A stretch of DNA of 24,786 bases from JACKGS01 sp964448015 (GCA_964448015.1 CAYUUV010000012.1:1-24786), one strand, 5' to 3'. Positions 1 through 7,779 are shown, counted from the first letter of the stretch. Notes: generated by a model not told the origin, from the letters alone. A program made the numbers and translations.

Positions 1-18
1 ACTAACGAGGAACAAATT

Positions 19-1761
19 ATGACACGAACGCTGACACGCGAAGTTGCAACACAAATAGGAAAAGAAGTAACCATAAAAGGCTGGGTGAACGCACGGCGTG
101 ATCACGGCGGCTTAATTTTTATTGATGTCCGCGATCACACTGGCGTTGCGCAATTAGTTTTTCAACCAGATCAACCAGAGGCCTTCAAGCTTGCTGAACA
201 ACTGCGAGACGAATTTGTTCTCTCGGCAACAGGTCTCGTCAAAGAGCGTGAAGAAAAGCTGAAAAATCCGAATATCGAAAGTGGCGCTGTTGAGATTGTG
301 GTTTCGGATCTTATAATTTTGAACCGCTCTGAACCACTGCCAATTCAAGTAAACTCCGACCAAAATATTAGCGAAGATATTCGTTTAAAGTATCGCTACC
401 TTGATCTGCGCCGTCCAAAAATGCAACACATGCTGAAAAAACGCGCCGACTATTACAAGTTCATGCGCGATTATATGGAGCAGCAAGAATTTACCGAAGT
501 GACCACACCCATCTTGGCCAACTCAAGCCCAGAAGGAGCGCGTGATTTTCTTGTCCCCTCTCGCGTCCATGAAGGTAAATTCTATGCCTTGCCGCAAGCA
601 CCACAGCAATTCAAGCAACTCTTAATGGTCGGCGGTGTTCCGCGCTACTACCAACTGGCAACTTGTTTTCGCGATGAAGATCCACGGGCTGACCGCCTCT
701 ACGGTGATTTTTACCAGCTTGATCTCGAAATGGCATTTGCTGAAAGTGGCGAAGAGGTAAGAGTTATCACCGAACCATTAATTAAAAAACTTGTTACCGA
801 ATTTGGTGGCAAAAAACTACTCACTGAAGATATACCACGAATTTCTCACCAAGAAGCAATGGAAAAATATGGCTCGGACAAGCCCGATCTTCGCTACGGC
901 ATGGAGCTTGTTGAATTAACTGATACTTTTGCTCAGACTGCATTTGGTGTATTCAAAAATGCCGAAGTGGTCAAGGCAATTTGCGTGAAAGGCGGCGCTA
1001 GTTTAAGCCGCTCGCAGATTGATAGCTTTACTGAAATTGCCAAACAAGAAGGTGCTGGTGGCCTTGCCTATATTACTTACGAAGACGGCGAGGCAAAGTC
1101 ACCAATCGCAAAGTTCTTATCAGATGAAGAATTGGCAGGTGTACAAGAAAAGCTGGGGGCCGAAAATGGCGACGCGGTCTTCTTTGGTGCGGATATTCGT
1201 GCAGTGGTGCATAAGGTGCTCGGAAGACTCAGAATAGAGTTTGCTGATCATTTTCAGCTCAAAGACCCGAACGTGGTTGCACTTGCATGGATCATTGATT
1301 TTCCGTTTTACGAATGGGATGAGAGTAAGAGGCGAGTCGATTTTGGCCACAACCCATTTAGTATGCCAAAGGGTGGCTTGGAATCATTGAACGCTGGGAC
1401 GGACGAACAAAAACTGGCAATAGTTGCCGATCAGTTTGACATGGTGATGAATGGATATGAAATCTGTTCTGGTGCAGTCCGAAATCATAGCCCAGAAGTG
1501 ATGTACAAAGCTTTTGAGATTCTTGGCTACACTAAAGAATATGTTGACGCAAAATTTGGTGCCATGATTAACGCCTTCAAATATGGTGCACCACCACACG
1601 CGGGTTGTGCCTTTGGCATTGATCGTATCTTCATGGTGCTCATGGACGAAGAAAATATTCGCGAAATCATCGCCTTCCCCAAAAACGGCTCCGGCGTCGA
1701 CGTCATGATGAACTCTCCTTCCGAAGTTGACGCAGCACAGCTAAAAGAACTCAGCCTGTAA
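19..1761 (+). CDS. aspS: Aspartyl-tRNA synthetase (bacterial type, probably non-discriminating)
   Basis: A 580-residue class II aminoacyl-tRNA synthetase that charges tRNA with aspartate in the cytoplasm. An N-terminal OB-fold anticodon-binding domain (about 1-105, with GWVNARRDHGG at 21-31) is followed by the catalytic core with motif 2 CFRDEDPRADR, the bacterial GAD insertion in the middle, and the class II motif 3 ending in GCAFGIDRI near the C terminus. Length fits bacterial AspRS (about 590). The ATG at 19 follows a GAGG Shine-Dalgarno at 7-10. Residue 29 is His; bacterial AspRS enzymes that also charge tRNA-Asn typically have His here, whereas the discriminating E. coli enzyme has Leu. 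That specificity is inferred. The promoter lies outside the window. Confidence 0.97.
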   Translation: MTRTLTREVATQIGKEVTIKGWVNARRDHGGLIFIDVRDHTGVAQLVFQPDQPEAFKLAEQLRDEFVLSATGLVKEREEKLKNPNIESGAVEIVVSDLIILNRSEPLPIQVNSDQNISEDIRLKYRYLDLRRPKMQHMLKKRADYYKFMRDYMEQQEFTEVTTPILANSSPEGARDFLVPSRVHEGKFYALPQAPQQFKQLLMVGGVPRYYQLATCFRDEDPRADRLYGDFYQLDLEMAFAESGEEVRVITEPLIKKLVTEFGGKKLLTEDIPRISHQEAMEKYGSDKPDLRYGMELVELTDTFAQTAFGVFKNAEVVKAICVKGGASLSRSQIDSFTEIAKQEGAGGLAYITYEDGEAKSPIAKFLSDEELAGVQEKLGAENGDAVFFGADIRAVVHKVLGRLRIEFADHFQLKDPNVVALAWIIDFPFYEWDESKRRVDFGHNPFSMPKGGLESLNAGTDEQKLAIVADQFDMVMNGYEICSGAVRNHSPEVMYKAFEILGYTKEYVDAKFGAMINAFKYGAPPHAGCAFGIDRIFMVLMDEENIREIIAFPKNGSGVDVMMNSPSEVDAAQLKELSL

Positions 1762-1794
1762 CCCAAAAAATCAAACCCCACCCATCAATAAAAA

Positions 1795-1830
1795 GTAGCA
1801 CCGTACTCACGATCGTAAGTAATATGCTAC
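1795..1830. repeat. 36-bp near-palindromic repeat, copy 1
   Basis: Outer arms GTAGCA and TGCTAC are perfect inverted repeats. The 16-bp core ACTCACGATCGTAAGT is palindromic except for one mismatched pair. A second copy at 2329-2364 has the same length and orientation and matches at 31 of 36 positions by my count. The right arm overlaps the -10 element of the next gene, so the site is well placed to act as an operator. Confidence 0.9.
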
Positions 1831-1833
1831 TAT
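1825..1833 (+). promoter_or_regulatory. Extended -10 promoter of the PaaX/Cas2-like gene, inside repeat copy 1
   Basis: TGC followed by TACTAT is an extended -10 element, and exactly 7 nt separate it from the ATG at 1841, which predicts a leaderless transcript. The first six bases are the right arm of the 36-bp repeat, so a protein bound to the repeat would cover the promoter. No convincing -35 box is seen; the expected position lies within the repeat. Confidence 0.6.
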
Positions 1834-1840
1834 ATGTTGT

Positions 1841-2332
1841 ATGAAACGTGGTGGGCCAGAATCAAAACTTGACTATGTTCTAAGGGCGCTCGTACCGTAT
1901 ACTGAAGCAAATCTCAAGCTCGCATTCAAGCCCAGCCTTTTCTTTAAAGAGCTGGAAAAATTCGATACGCATAAGGCACGGAATGCCAAGTCAACCTATT
2001 ATCGGGCAATTAAAGATGGGTATATCGAATTTACCGATGACGGCTTACCGGTACTCACGCCAAAAGCGCAATCAAAAATACAGCCCATTGCCAGCCCGCG
2101 TTTTAAAAGGGATGTACAGTTGATGATTACCTTCGATATTCCAGAAAACAAGCGTCATAAAAGGGATCGACTCCGGGCAATTCTGAAGTTACATAAATTT
2201 CATCAAGTGCAAAAAAGTGTTTGGGTATCCAAGTGGGACTATCGTGAGCTATTGATGCTGGAAATAAACACATCTCACCTAGCAGAGTATGTTCAGTTAT
2301 ATGAAGTCCATAATATATTTCCAAAAAAGTAG
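1841..2332 (+). CDS. Winged-helix plus Cas2-like domain protein (PaaX-type)
   Basis: A basic 163-residue protein. Residues 1 to about 85 look like a winged helix-turn-helix. Residues 92-163 resemble the Cas2-like ferredoxin-fold domain of PaaX regulators: a hydrophobic strand ending in MITFDIPENK with Asp99 where Cas2 has its first acidic residue, then basic helices and the strand SVWVSKWDY. PaaX proteins are usually around 300 residues and carry a further C-terminal domain that is missing here. No cas1 or CRISPR array is nearby. The gene sits between two copies of a 36-bp palindrome, the first overlapping its promoter and the second its stop codon. A DNA-binding autoregulator is the simplest reading; a nuclease or repeat-mobilising role is possible but unproven. 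Confidence 0.8.
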   Translation: MKRGGPESKLDYVLRALVPYTEANLKLAFKPSLFFKELEKFDTHKARNAKSTYYRAIKDGYIEFTDDGLPVLTPKAQSKIQPIASPRFKRDVQLMITFDIPENKRHKRDRLRAILKLHKFHQVQKSVWVSKWDYRELLMLEINTSHLAEYVQLYEVHNIFPKK

Positions 2333-2364
2333 CATTATACTCACGATCGTAAATAAAATGCTAC
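2329..2364. repeat. 36-bp near-palindromic repeat, copy 2
   Basis: Same arms GTAGCA/TGCTAC as copy 1, with core ACTCACGATCGTAAAT. It starts one base before the stop codon (2330-2332) of the PaaX/Cas2-like gene. The right arm is followed by TTT, giving a weak TGC-TACTTT -10-like sequence, but no gene start lies at the matching distance. It could form a hairpin in RNA, although no long T tract follows, so it is a poor terminator. The stretch 2365-2435 shows nothing further. Confidence 0.9.
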
Positions 2365-2435
2365 TTTAGGGGTTGAGCTGAGGGTGTTGGGCGTTGTTCT
2401 GCATTGCTTGCTTTTCACAACTAAGAGTATAAAAC

Positions 2436-2464
2436 TTGCATCACTCAAAGCATGCTTGTACTAT
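2436..2464 (+). promoter_or_regulatory. Promoter of pyrB
   Basis: TTGCAT (2436-2441), a 17-bp spacer, and TACTAT (2459-2464) form a sigma70-type promoter. The ATG at 2473 lies 8 nt beyond the -10, predicting a leaderless mRNA. The upstream in-frame ATG at 2452 falls inside the promoter and is rejected as start. Confidence 0.65.
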
Positions 2465-2472
2465 TATGTGCA

Positions 2473-3441
2473 ATGCATATACTTTCGGCCGAGCAGTTTG
2501 ATAGGGGTGGGCTGGAAGATCTCTTTGAGGCGACTGAAAAAATTCATTTCGATTATCAAAAAGATAGACTGAAACTTGCCGCTCGACACGCTGGCCATCA
2601 GGCAATCATGCTTTTCTATGAGCCATCAACGCGCACCAGGGTTTCGTTCGAGATGGGTGCGTACAAACTGGGTATGAGTGTCAGCTCAACGGAGAACGCA
2701 AAAGAATTTTCATCTGCTGCAAAGGGTGAAACAATCGAAGATACCGTGCAGGTTCTCTGTGAATATGAACCAGATTTACTCGTCATACGACATAACGAAA
2801 AAGGAAGTGTTGATAGAGGCGCGACTGTTTCTAGAGTACCAATTCTTAATGCTGGCGACGGGGCTGGTGAGCATCCGACACAGGCCCTACTTGATTCGTA
2901 TACCATTCATCAGAATCACCACGGTATTGATGGCCGACATATTGTGATGGGGGGAGATTTAAAGCACGGCCGAACTGTCCGCTCATTGAGTAAAACACTT
3001 GCTTTGTTTAAAGATATTCATATAACATTTGCTTCCATTCCCGAGCTTCAGATGGAAGACGACGTTAAAGAGTATCTTACCACCAGGGGTGTGAGTTGGG
3101 ATGAGACCGATAGTCTACATGAAGTTGCCTCGCAGGGTGACGTATTCTACTGGACTCGTTTGCAAGATGAACGGTTCGGTCCAAAGCCAGATGACTCAGA
3201 GGACGTACGGCAAGAGAAACAGCGATTGCTGGCGCACATTACTAATGCGTTTGATGATCTAACAATTGACGGAAGTATTGTGAATAGTATGAAGGGAAGT
3301 TCTTCTATTCTTCACCCCTTGCCACGGCGCGGTGAAATTAAGCCAGTAGTTGACAGTAGTCCGCAAGCTAAATATTTTGCACAAGCGGGCAATGGTATGT
3401 GGGTACGCATGGCTTTGATGGATAATCTCCTTGCAGCGTAG
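2473..3441 (+). CDS. pyrB: Aspartate carbamoyltransferase catalytic subunit
   Basis: A cytoplasmic enzyme that joins carbamoyl phosphate to aspartate in the committed step of pyrimidine synthesis. The 322-residue protein shows the carbamoyl-phosphate loop FYEPSTRTRVSFE (48-60), the mobile loop SSAAKGETIEDT (80-91), RHNEKG (106-111), HPTQALLD (134-141), GDLKHGRTVRSL (161-172) and HPLPR (281-285). HPTQ and GDLKHGRT point to the aspartate rather than the ornithine enzyme. The segment between the WTRLQDER strand (227-234) and HPLPR is longer than in E. coli PyrB. No pyrI or other pyr gene is in the window, so the gene stands alone. The start follows from the promoter position. Confidence 0.93.
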   Translation: MHILSAEQFDRGGLEDLFEATEKIHFDYQKDRLKLAARHAGHQAIMLFYEPSTRTRVSFEMGAYKLGMSVSSTENAKEFSSAAKGETIEDTVQVLCEYEPDLLVIRHNEKGSVDRGATVSRVPILNAGDGAGEHPTQALLDSYTIHQNHHGIDGRHIVMGGDLKHGRTVRSLSKTLALFKDIHITFASIPELQMEDDVKEYLTTRGVSWDETDSLHEVASQGDVFYWTRLQDERFGPKPDDSEDVRQEKQRLLAHITNAFDDLTIDGSIVNSMKGSSSILHPLPRRGEIKPVVDSSPQAKYFAQAGNGMWVRMALMDNLLAA

Positions 3442-3495
3442 TTTTGGAGTCTTACCCCAGTACATTTCGTAGTTTATTCATACATGCTTATGCTG

Positions 3496-3501
3496 TATAA
3501 T
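3496..3501 (+). promoter_or_regulatory. -10 box upstream of the L,D-transpeptidase gene
   Basis: A perfect TATAAT. Transcription would begin near 3508, downstream of the in-frame ATG codons at 3484 and 3490, which favours the ATG at 3547 with a leader of about 40 nt. The -35 is weak. Confidence 0.55.
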
Positions 3502-3546
3502 CAATGGCAGATAAGAGTAGGTAAGAGCAAAAACCAGAGTGGACAG

Positions 3547-5178
3547 ATGGGTGAGAGTACGAAAAATAATCAATCTCAAGATATCGAAACTGTTGCAGAT
3601 GAACAGTTAACACTCGATGCCCTGGGTGCGGAAGTATCAGAGAACTCAGAAGTAGCACCAGAAAAAGATATTGATCAGATTAAAGATTCCGATACTGATA
3701 CTCCACAAGAACCAGTAGAAGAGTCTGCGATTGAGCTGGCCGATACTACTCAGAAAACTGCGGCGAAGGTATTAAAAAAATCATCTCCTGCCATGCAAAA
3801 AAAATGGCAGCGCAATCTTGGTTTTGCAATTGGTGTTTTCACGCTGGTTACCCTGATGCTTGGCGGTGCGCTTGGGCAGTACTACAAGCAGCGACCGATG
3901 CCTGGCGTATCGGTTGCGGGTGCTCAAAGTGGTGCCCTCAGAAGTGCTGATGTGCAGTTGCGGCTCGAGAATCAATATCGTCAATTAAGTATCACAATCG
4001 TTGCCGGTGAAAAAGAACTCAAGCCAGAACTGGAAGAGATTGGCTTTTCTGTTGATGTTGAGAAAACCGTTGAAAATAGCCTCCGTGCAAAACGAGATGC
4101 CGGCTTATTCACGCGCCTCGCTTTCTGGAAGGAATACCACGTGCCTGCAGTTGTGGTTATTAATGATACTATTTTGAATCAATATCTCGAAACACATACA
4201 CCGGAATTAACGGTACCAGCACAAGATGCGCATCTGCAATTTGATCCTGCAACAAGTACGTTCATCATTACCAATCAGGCTGATGGGAGTGGGCCGGATG
4301 TAGAGCAATTGAAGCAGCGCTTGAGTGCACTTGGCGATTCGCTGCAATCTTCTTCTTTGCCAGTGCAAAAAACTGTTACGAAGCCAAAAATTACTCAAGC
4401 AAAGCTGCAATCACTGATTGAGCCAGCTAATAACCTGGTTGCGCGCAGTATTATTTTAACTGGTTTGGGATACACCTATCGTGCAACACCTGCTGATATT
4501 GCAACCTGGGTGACGCCGACACCCCAGAGTGATGGCGCGATAAAACTTGTAGTTGATCCAGCAAAAGTTCAAAGTTACGTTGAGGAAATTGGTAAAAAGG
4601 TTGCAAGTCCACCCCAAGATCAGAAAGTCCTGAAAGACGAAGCGACGGGCGCCGAAGTTATTTTACAGGCGGGCCGCCACGGCACCGAATTATCGGATAG
4701 GTCGGTCCTGGCAAATGCAATCGCTGAGGCCCTGAAAGAGCAACGAGACCTGACGCAAACAATGAATATCCAGACGGCGGCATTCAAAACGGTGAACATG
4801 AATGCATACGATAGATGGATAGAAGTCGATTTAAGTGAACAGCGTACCACCGCCTATGAAAAAGCAACGCCTGTTAAGCATTTTACGATTGCAAGCGGTA
4901 TGCGAGGCCACGAAACCGTGACGGGTGAGTTTGCAATTTGGTTGAAAAATCGTAAACAAACTATGACTGGCGGCTCAAAAGCCGACGGTAGTTATTACAG
5001 TATCCCGAATGTTGAATGGGTGAGTTACTTCTATCAAGACTACGCTTTGCACGGGGCATGGTGGCGAGAAAAATTTGGCGCACCTGCTTCACACGGCTGT
5101 GTGAATATGACAAACGCCGATGCACAGTGGATATATGAATGGGCCCCGGTTGGCACAAAAGTAATCGTGCACCAATAG
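3547..5178 (+). CDS. Membrane-anchored L,D-transpeptidase (YkuD) with peptidoglycan-binding-type domains
   Basis: A 543-residue envelope enzyme expected to form 3-3 cross-links or attach proteins in peptidoglycan. It has an acidic disordered N terminus (1-70), one membrane segment (about 91-111), then a long extracytoplasmic region that looks like the PG_binding_4/VanW-associated repeats often paired with YkuD. The C-terminal YkuD domain ends with the active-site motif: His502, then ASHGCVNM with His516 and catalytic Cys518. The enzyme class is clear from the HxnSHGC motif; the middle-domain assignment is from general resemblance. Earlier in-frame ATGs (3484, 3490) lie at or before the TATAAT and are unlikely starts. 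The next gene follows 33 nt downstream with its own promoter. Confidence 0.92.
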   Translation: MGESTKNNQSQDIETVADEQLTLDALGAEVSENSEVAPEKDIDQIKDSDTDTPQEPVEESAIELADTTQKTAAKVLKKSSPAMQKKWQRNLGFAIGVFTLVTLMLGGALGQYYKQRPMPGVSVAGAQSGALRSADVQLRLENQYRQLSITIVAGEKELKPELEEIGFSVDVEKTVENSLRAKRDAGLFTRLAFWKEYHVPAVVVINDTILNQYLETHTPELTVPAQDAHLQFDPATSTFIITNQADGSGPDVEQLKQRLSALGDSLQSSSLPVQKTVTKPKITQAKLQSLIEPANNLVARSIILTGLGYTYRATPADIATWVTPTPQSDGAIKLVVDPAKVQSYVEEIGKKVASPPQDQKVLKDEATGAEVILQAGRHGTELSDRSVLANAIAEALKEQRDLTQTMNIQTAAFKTVNMNAYDRWIEVDLSEQRTTAYEKATPVKHFTIASGMRGHETVTGEFAIWLKNRKQTMTGGSKADGSYYSIPNVEWVSYFYQDYALHGAWWREKFGAPASHGCVNMTNADAQWIYEWAPVGTKVIVHQ

Positions 5179-5198
5179 GTCGTGATATGATGAGAGTA

Positions 5199-5204
5199 TA
5201 TTAT
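5199..5204 (+). promoter_or_regulatory. -10 box of the beta-propeller membrane protein gene
   Basis: TATTAT, with 7 nt to the GTG start at 5212, matches the leaderless spacing seen at several other genes in this window. No clear -35 is seen. Confidence 0.5.
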
Positions 5205-5211
5205 TTGATGG

Positions 5212-6933
5212 GTGGACATGCATAAGATATCTGAAATACCAGACGTAGCACAAGAGCTTGAATTTGACGAGCAAGACCTTGAAGTGGTGGAAATTTCGGA
5301 TGAGGCGATAGAAGCTACTGACAAGAATACACAGAAGGCCCGACGCCGTGCCAAAAAGGAATCCAAAAAACATCAAACACCCGATGAAAAAAGACAGGCC
5401 CGACGTAAGAAAGATCGTATTATTCTTGGCTGTCTGATTCTGGTGATAGGACTACTGCTTGCATTCCCCGCAACACGCTGGCCTATTTTGAATGCCATTG
5501 GTCTGCGCGGCGATTTAGTGATTACTGTACATGAGCAGAAGTCGCAGGAGCCCATTAAGGGGGTGGCGGTGGCACTGGCGGACGGTACTTCGGTGTCAAC
5601 AGATGATTTTGGGCATGCGACGCTGAGCGATGTGACCCTGGGGAAGCACTCGGTCACGCTGACGAAGGCTGGGTATGGTATGGTGACCAAAGAGCTGGTG
5701 AATGGTATCGGAACAACAAAAGCAGAAGTAGTGAATCTGAAGGTTATTGGCATTAAACTGGATGTAGTAATAAAAGATTGGCTTTCCGCGCAACCCCTAG
5801 CTGGTGCAAAGGTCAGTTTTGGTGAAGCGGCGGCTACAAGTGACAAGTCGGGGTTAGCCAGTATTATTATTTCACCAACTGATGAAAGCAAGGTAACACT
5901 TGAGATTACCGCCGAAGGTTATATGGCGAAATCTTTAGAAACAGAGGTCGCTATTAGTAGTCGTGAAGTTTCGCTGATAGCAGCCCACAAAAATTATTTT
6001 ATCAGTAAGCGAGACGGTAAGTTCGACATCTTCTCGAGCAATCTCAATGGCTCTGACCAGCGTAAAATTATTGAAGCGACTGGTAAAGAAAATGAATCAC
6101 TACTTCAACTGAGCATTAATCGCAATAATCAGCAGGCTATTTTAGTCGCAAATCGTGATGGTAAGATTCAAAATAATAGAATAGTCGCCGGGATATATGT
6201 CATAGATCTTTCAAAAGCAACGCTGAAGAAAGTAGATGAGGGAAGTGATGTGCAGCTTCTAGGCTGGGTTGACGACGTGATGGTTTACACAAAAACATCA
6301 CCCGACCTGGGCTATGATGACCCAAATTTTACGAAGCTTCAATCATATAGCCTAGTGAAGGCTCAAGTTACGCCTATTGCGCAAGCTAACTATTTCCAGA
6401 TCGGAACCGTGGCCCAGAGTAAGGTCTTCTATATGCCCGCCGATTCATATCGATCAATAGAAAATTCTGTGCTCACCAGCTTCGACACGGTAAACGGAGC
6501 CAAACGCACCTATTTGACTGATAAGCAGCTGTCCTACGGTACCCGAGCGACCTACGGTACTTTGGAGTTGCAAGACACTGGCGGAGGAAACTATGAATTG
6601 AACGTTGCAACTGGCGCAGTTAAAAATATTGACAGACAGCCGGCACCAGAGTTGGTTTTTGCACTCAAACCGGGTGGCGGTAAAGTACTGTGGTCAGATC
6701 GACGTGATGGTCAGGGCACCTTACTGATTCGTTCAATTGGTGCAAATGATGAACGGATTATTGCCCAAGTTGGCGGACTCACGCAGCCAGTTCGTTTTGT
6801 GGGTGAGGCACATGCGGTTGTGCGAGTAGTGACCAGTGCGGAAACGGCCGATTATGTTGTTGACATTGCGACCGGTAAAATGGCAAAAATAGTTGATGTT
6901 TCTAATGTTGGTATTGTACGCGGCGGACTGTAG
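5212..6933 (+). CDS. Membrane-anchored protein with two carboxypeptidase-regulatory-like (PEGA-type) domains and a TolB-like propeller
   Basis: A 573-residue protein. The N terminus is acidic and then strongly basic (41-68) and cytoplasmic, followed by one membrane segment (about 69-87). Outside are two small beta-sandwich domains (about 101-175 and 178-255), each with the pattern of a surface sandwich of the carboxypeptidase-regulatory or PEGA type: PIKGVAVALADG, then TDDFGHATLSDV, GKHSVTLTKAGY; and PLAGAKVSFGEA, then TSDKSGLASI. Residues 260-573 contain propeller-like blades (FISKRDGKFDIFSSNLNGSD, VLWSDRRDGQGTLLIRSI). The role is unknown; by architecture it is an envelope sensor or scaffold, and it neighbours the L,D-transpeptidase. 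The GTG at 5212 fits the -10 spacing; the ATG at 5218 is an alternative. Confidence 0.85.
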   Translation: MDMHKISEIPDVAQELEFDEQDLEVVEISDEAIEATDKNTQKARRRAKKESKKHQTPDEKRQARRKKDRIILGCLILVIGLLLAFPATRWPILNAIGLRGDLVITVHEQKSQEPIKGVAVALADGTSVSTDDFGHATLSDVTLGKHSVTLTKAGYGMVTKELVNGIGTTKAEVVNLKVIGIKLDVVIKDWLSAQPLAGAKVSFGEAAATSDKSGLASIIISPTDESKVTLEITAEGYMAKSLETEVAISSREVSLIAAHKNYFISKRDGKFDIFSSNLNGSDQRKIIEATGKENESLLQLSINRNNQQAILVANRDGKIQNNRIVAGIYVIDLSKATLKKVDEGSDVQLLGWVDDVMVYTKTSPDLGYDDPNFTKLQSYSLVKAQVTPIAQANYFQIGTVAQSKVFYMPADSYRSIENSVLTSFDTVNGAKRTYLTDKQLSYGTRATYGTLELQDTGGGNYELNVATGAVKNIDRQPAPELVFALKPGGGKVLWSDRRDGQGTLLIRSIGANDERIIAQVGGLTQPVRFVGEAHAVVRVVTSAETADYVVDIATGKMAKIVDVSNVGIVRGGL

Positions 6934-6949
6934 TCTATCGAGAGTAGGG

Positions 6950-6955
6950 TATAGT
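6950..6955 (+). promoter_or_regulatory. -10 box of the mutY-like gene
   Basis: TATAGT, 8 nt before the ATG at 6964, predicts a leaderless transcript. Confidence 0.5.
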
Positions 6956-6963
6956 AAAACAGT

Positions 6964-7779
6964 ATGCGTACCATTTCGCCCCGCAGTTTTCAAATACTTG
7001 TACATGAGTTTTATGCAGATAACAGACGTACATTGCCCTGGAGAAATCCTGATCAAGACGGTACTTTTGATCCGTATAAAATTCTTCTTTCTGAATTAAT
7101 GTTACAGCAAACGCAAGTGAATCGTGTGACTATAAAATATCACGATTTTCTGCAAACCTTTCCTGATATTGCAACACTTGCCCAGGCGCCTCTGGCTGAT
7201 GTACTCAGAATGTGGTCTGGTCTTGGATATAATCGCCGCGCCCGATTTTTACACCAGAGTGCAGCTATTATTCATCAGGCAGGCACATTTCCCACTACAC
7301 AGGAGCAACTGATTGCTTTACCGGGCGTCGGAGCGAACACAGCGGGTGCAATACTGGCCTACGCCTATAATAAACCCACGGTTTTTATCGAGACAAATAT
7401 CCGGACCGTCTATCTGCACCACTTTTTTGCTCATTCATCTGACGTGTCGGACAGGCAACTTCTGCCATTGATTGAAAAGACGCTTGATACGCATAACCCC
7501 CGGCAATGGTATTGGGCCTTGATGGATTACGGAACTTTTCTCAAAGCTGAGCACAGCAACCCAAGTCGACGCAGCCGGCACCACACCAAGCAGAGTACAT
7601 TTGAAGGCTCGCGCAGACAGCTCAGGGGTCGGATACTGAAATTACTCATCGAACAGAATTATGAATATAGCGTCCTTGCCAACAATCTGTCCGACCCGCG
7701 CCTTGATGCGGTTTTGAAAGATATGATTCACGAAGGGTTGGTTTCAAAAGTTGGCCAGGTATATCAGCTGGGAAAATGA
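6964..7779 (+). CDS. mutY: MutY-like adenine DNA glycosylase lacking the Fe-S cluster
   Basis: A 271-residue HhH-GPD DNA glycosylase. MutY removes adenine mispaired with 8-oxoguanine. The N-terminal TLPWR, catalytic-Glu motif SELMLQQTQV (Glu44), GLGYNRRARFL and helix-hairpin-helix LPGVGANTAGAIL (119-131) are all MutY-like. Three things differ from E. coli MutY. The catalytic Asp of LDGNVKRV is Glu143 here (FIETNIRTV). The four Fe-S cysteines after ALMDYG are absent, and the protein has no cysteine at all. The C-terminal NUDIX-like 8-oxoG recognition domain is missing and replaced by a short basic and winged-helix-like tail (about 212-271). A divergent glycosylase with altered specificity is possible. 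Confidence 0.82.
   Translation: MRTISPRSFQILVHEFYADNRRTLPWRNPDQDGTFDPYKILLSELMLQQTQVNRVTIKYHDFLQTFPDIATLAQAPLADVLRMWSGLGYNRRARFLHQSAAIIHQAGTFPTTQEQLIALPGVGANTAGAILAYAYNKPTVFIETNIRTVYLHHFFAHSSDVSDRQLLPLIEKTLDTHNPRQWYWALMDYGTFLKAEHSNPSRRSRHHTKQSTFEGSRRQLRGRILKLLIEQNYEYSVLANNLSDPRLDAVLKDMIHEGLVSKVGQVYQLGK

Noticed and set aside
1795..2364. CRISPR array suggested by two 36-bp repeats beside a Cas2-like gene
   Set aside because: Only two repeats exist, 498 bp apart, with a whole gene between them; no spacers and no cas1 or effector genes are present.
2329..2364. Intrinsic terminator for the PaaX/Cas2-like gene
   Set aside because: The palindrome can fold, but only a short TTT follows and the stem is broken, unlike the true terminator at 12731-12764.
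2452..2475. Longer N terminus for pyrB from the ATG at 2452
   Set aside because: The codons lie within the -35/-10 promoter, and the ATG at 2473 is at leaderless distance from the -10.
2384..2572. 62-codon plus-strand reading frame beginning at TTG
   Set aside because: It overlaps the pyrB promoter and start in another frame, and has no motif or ribosome-binding site.
5373..5891. 172-codon minus-strand frame opposite the propeller-protein gene
   Set aside because: It is antisense to a well-supported coding region; the translation has no recognisable motif or start signals.
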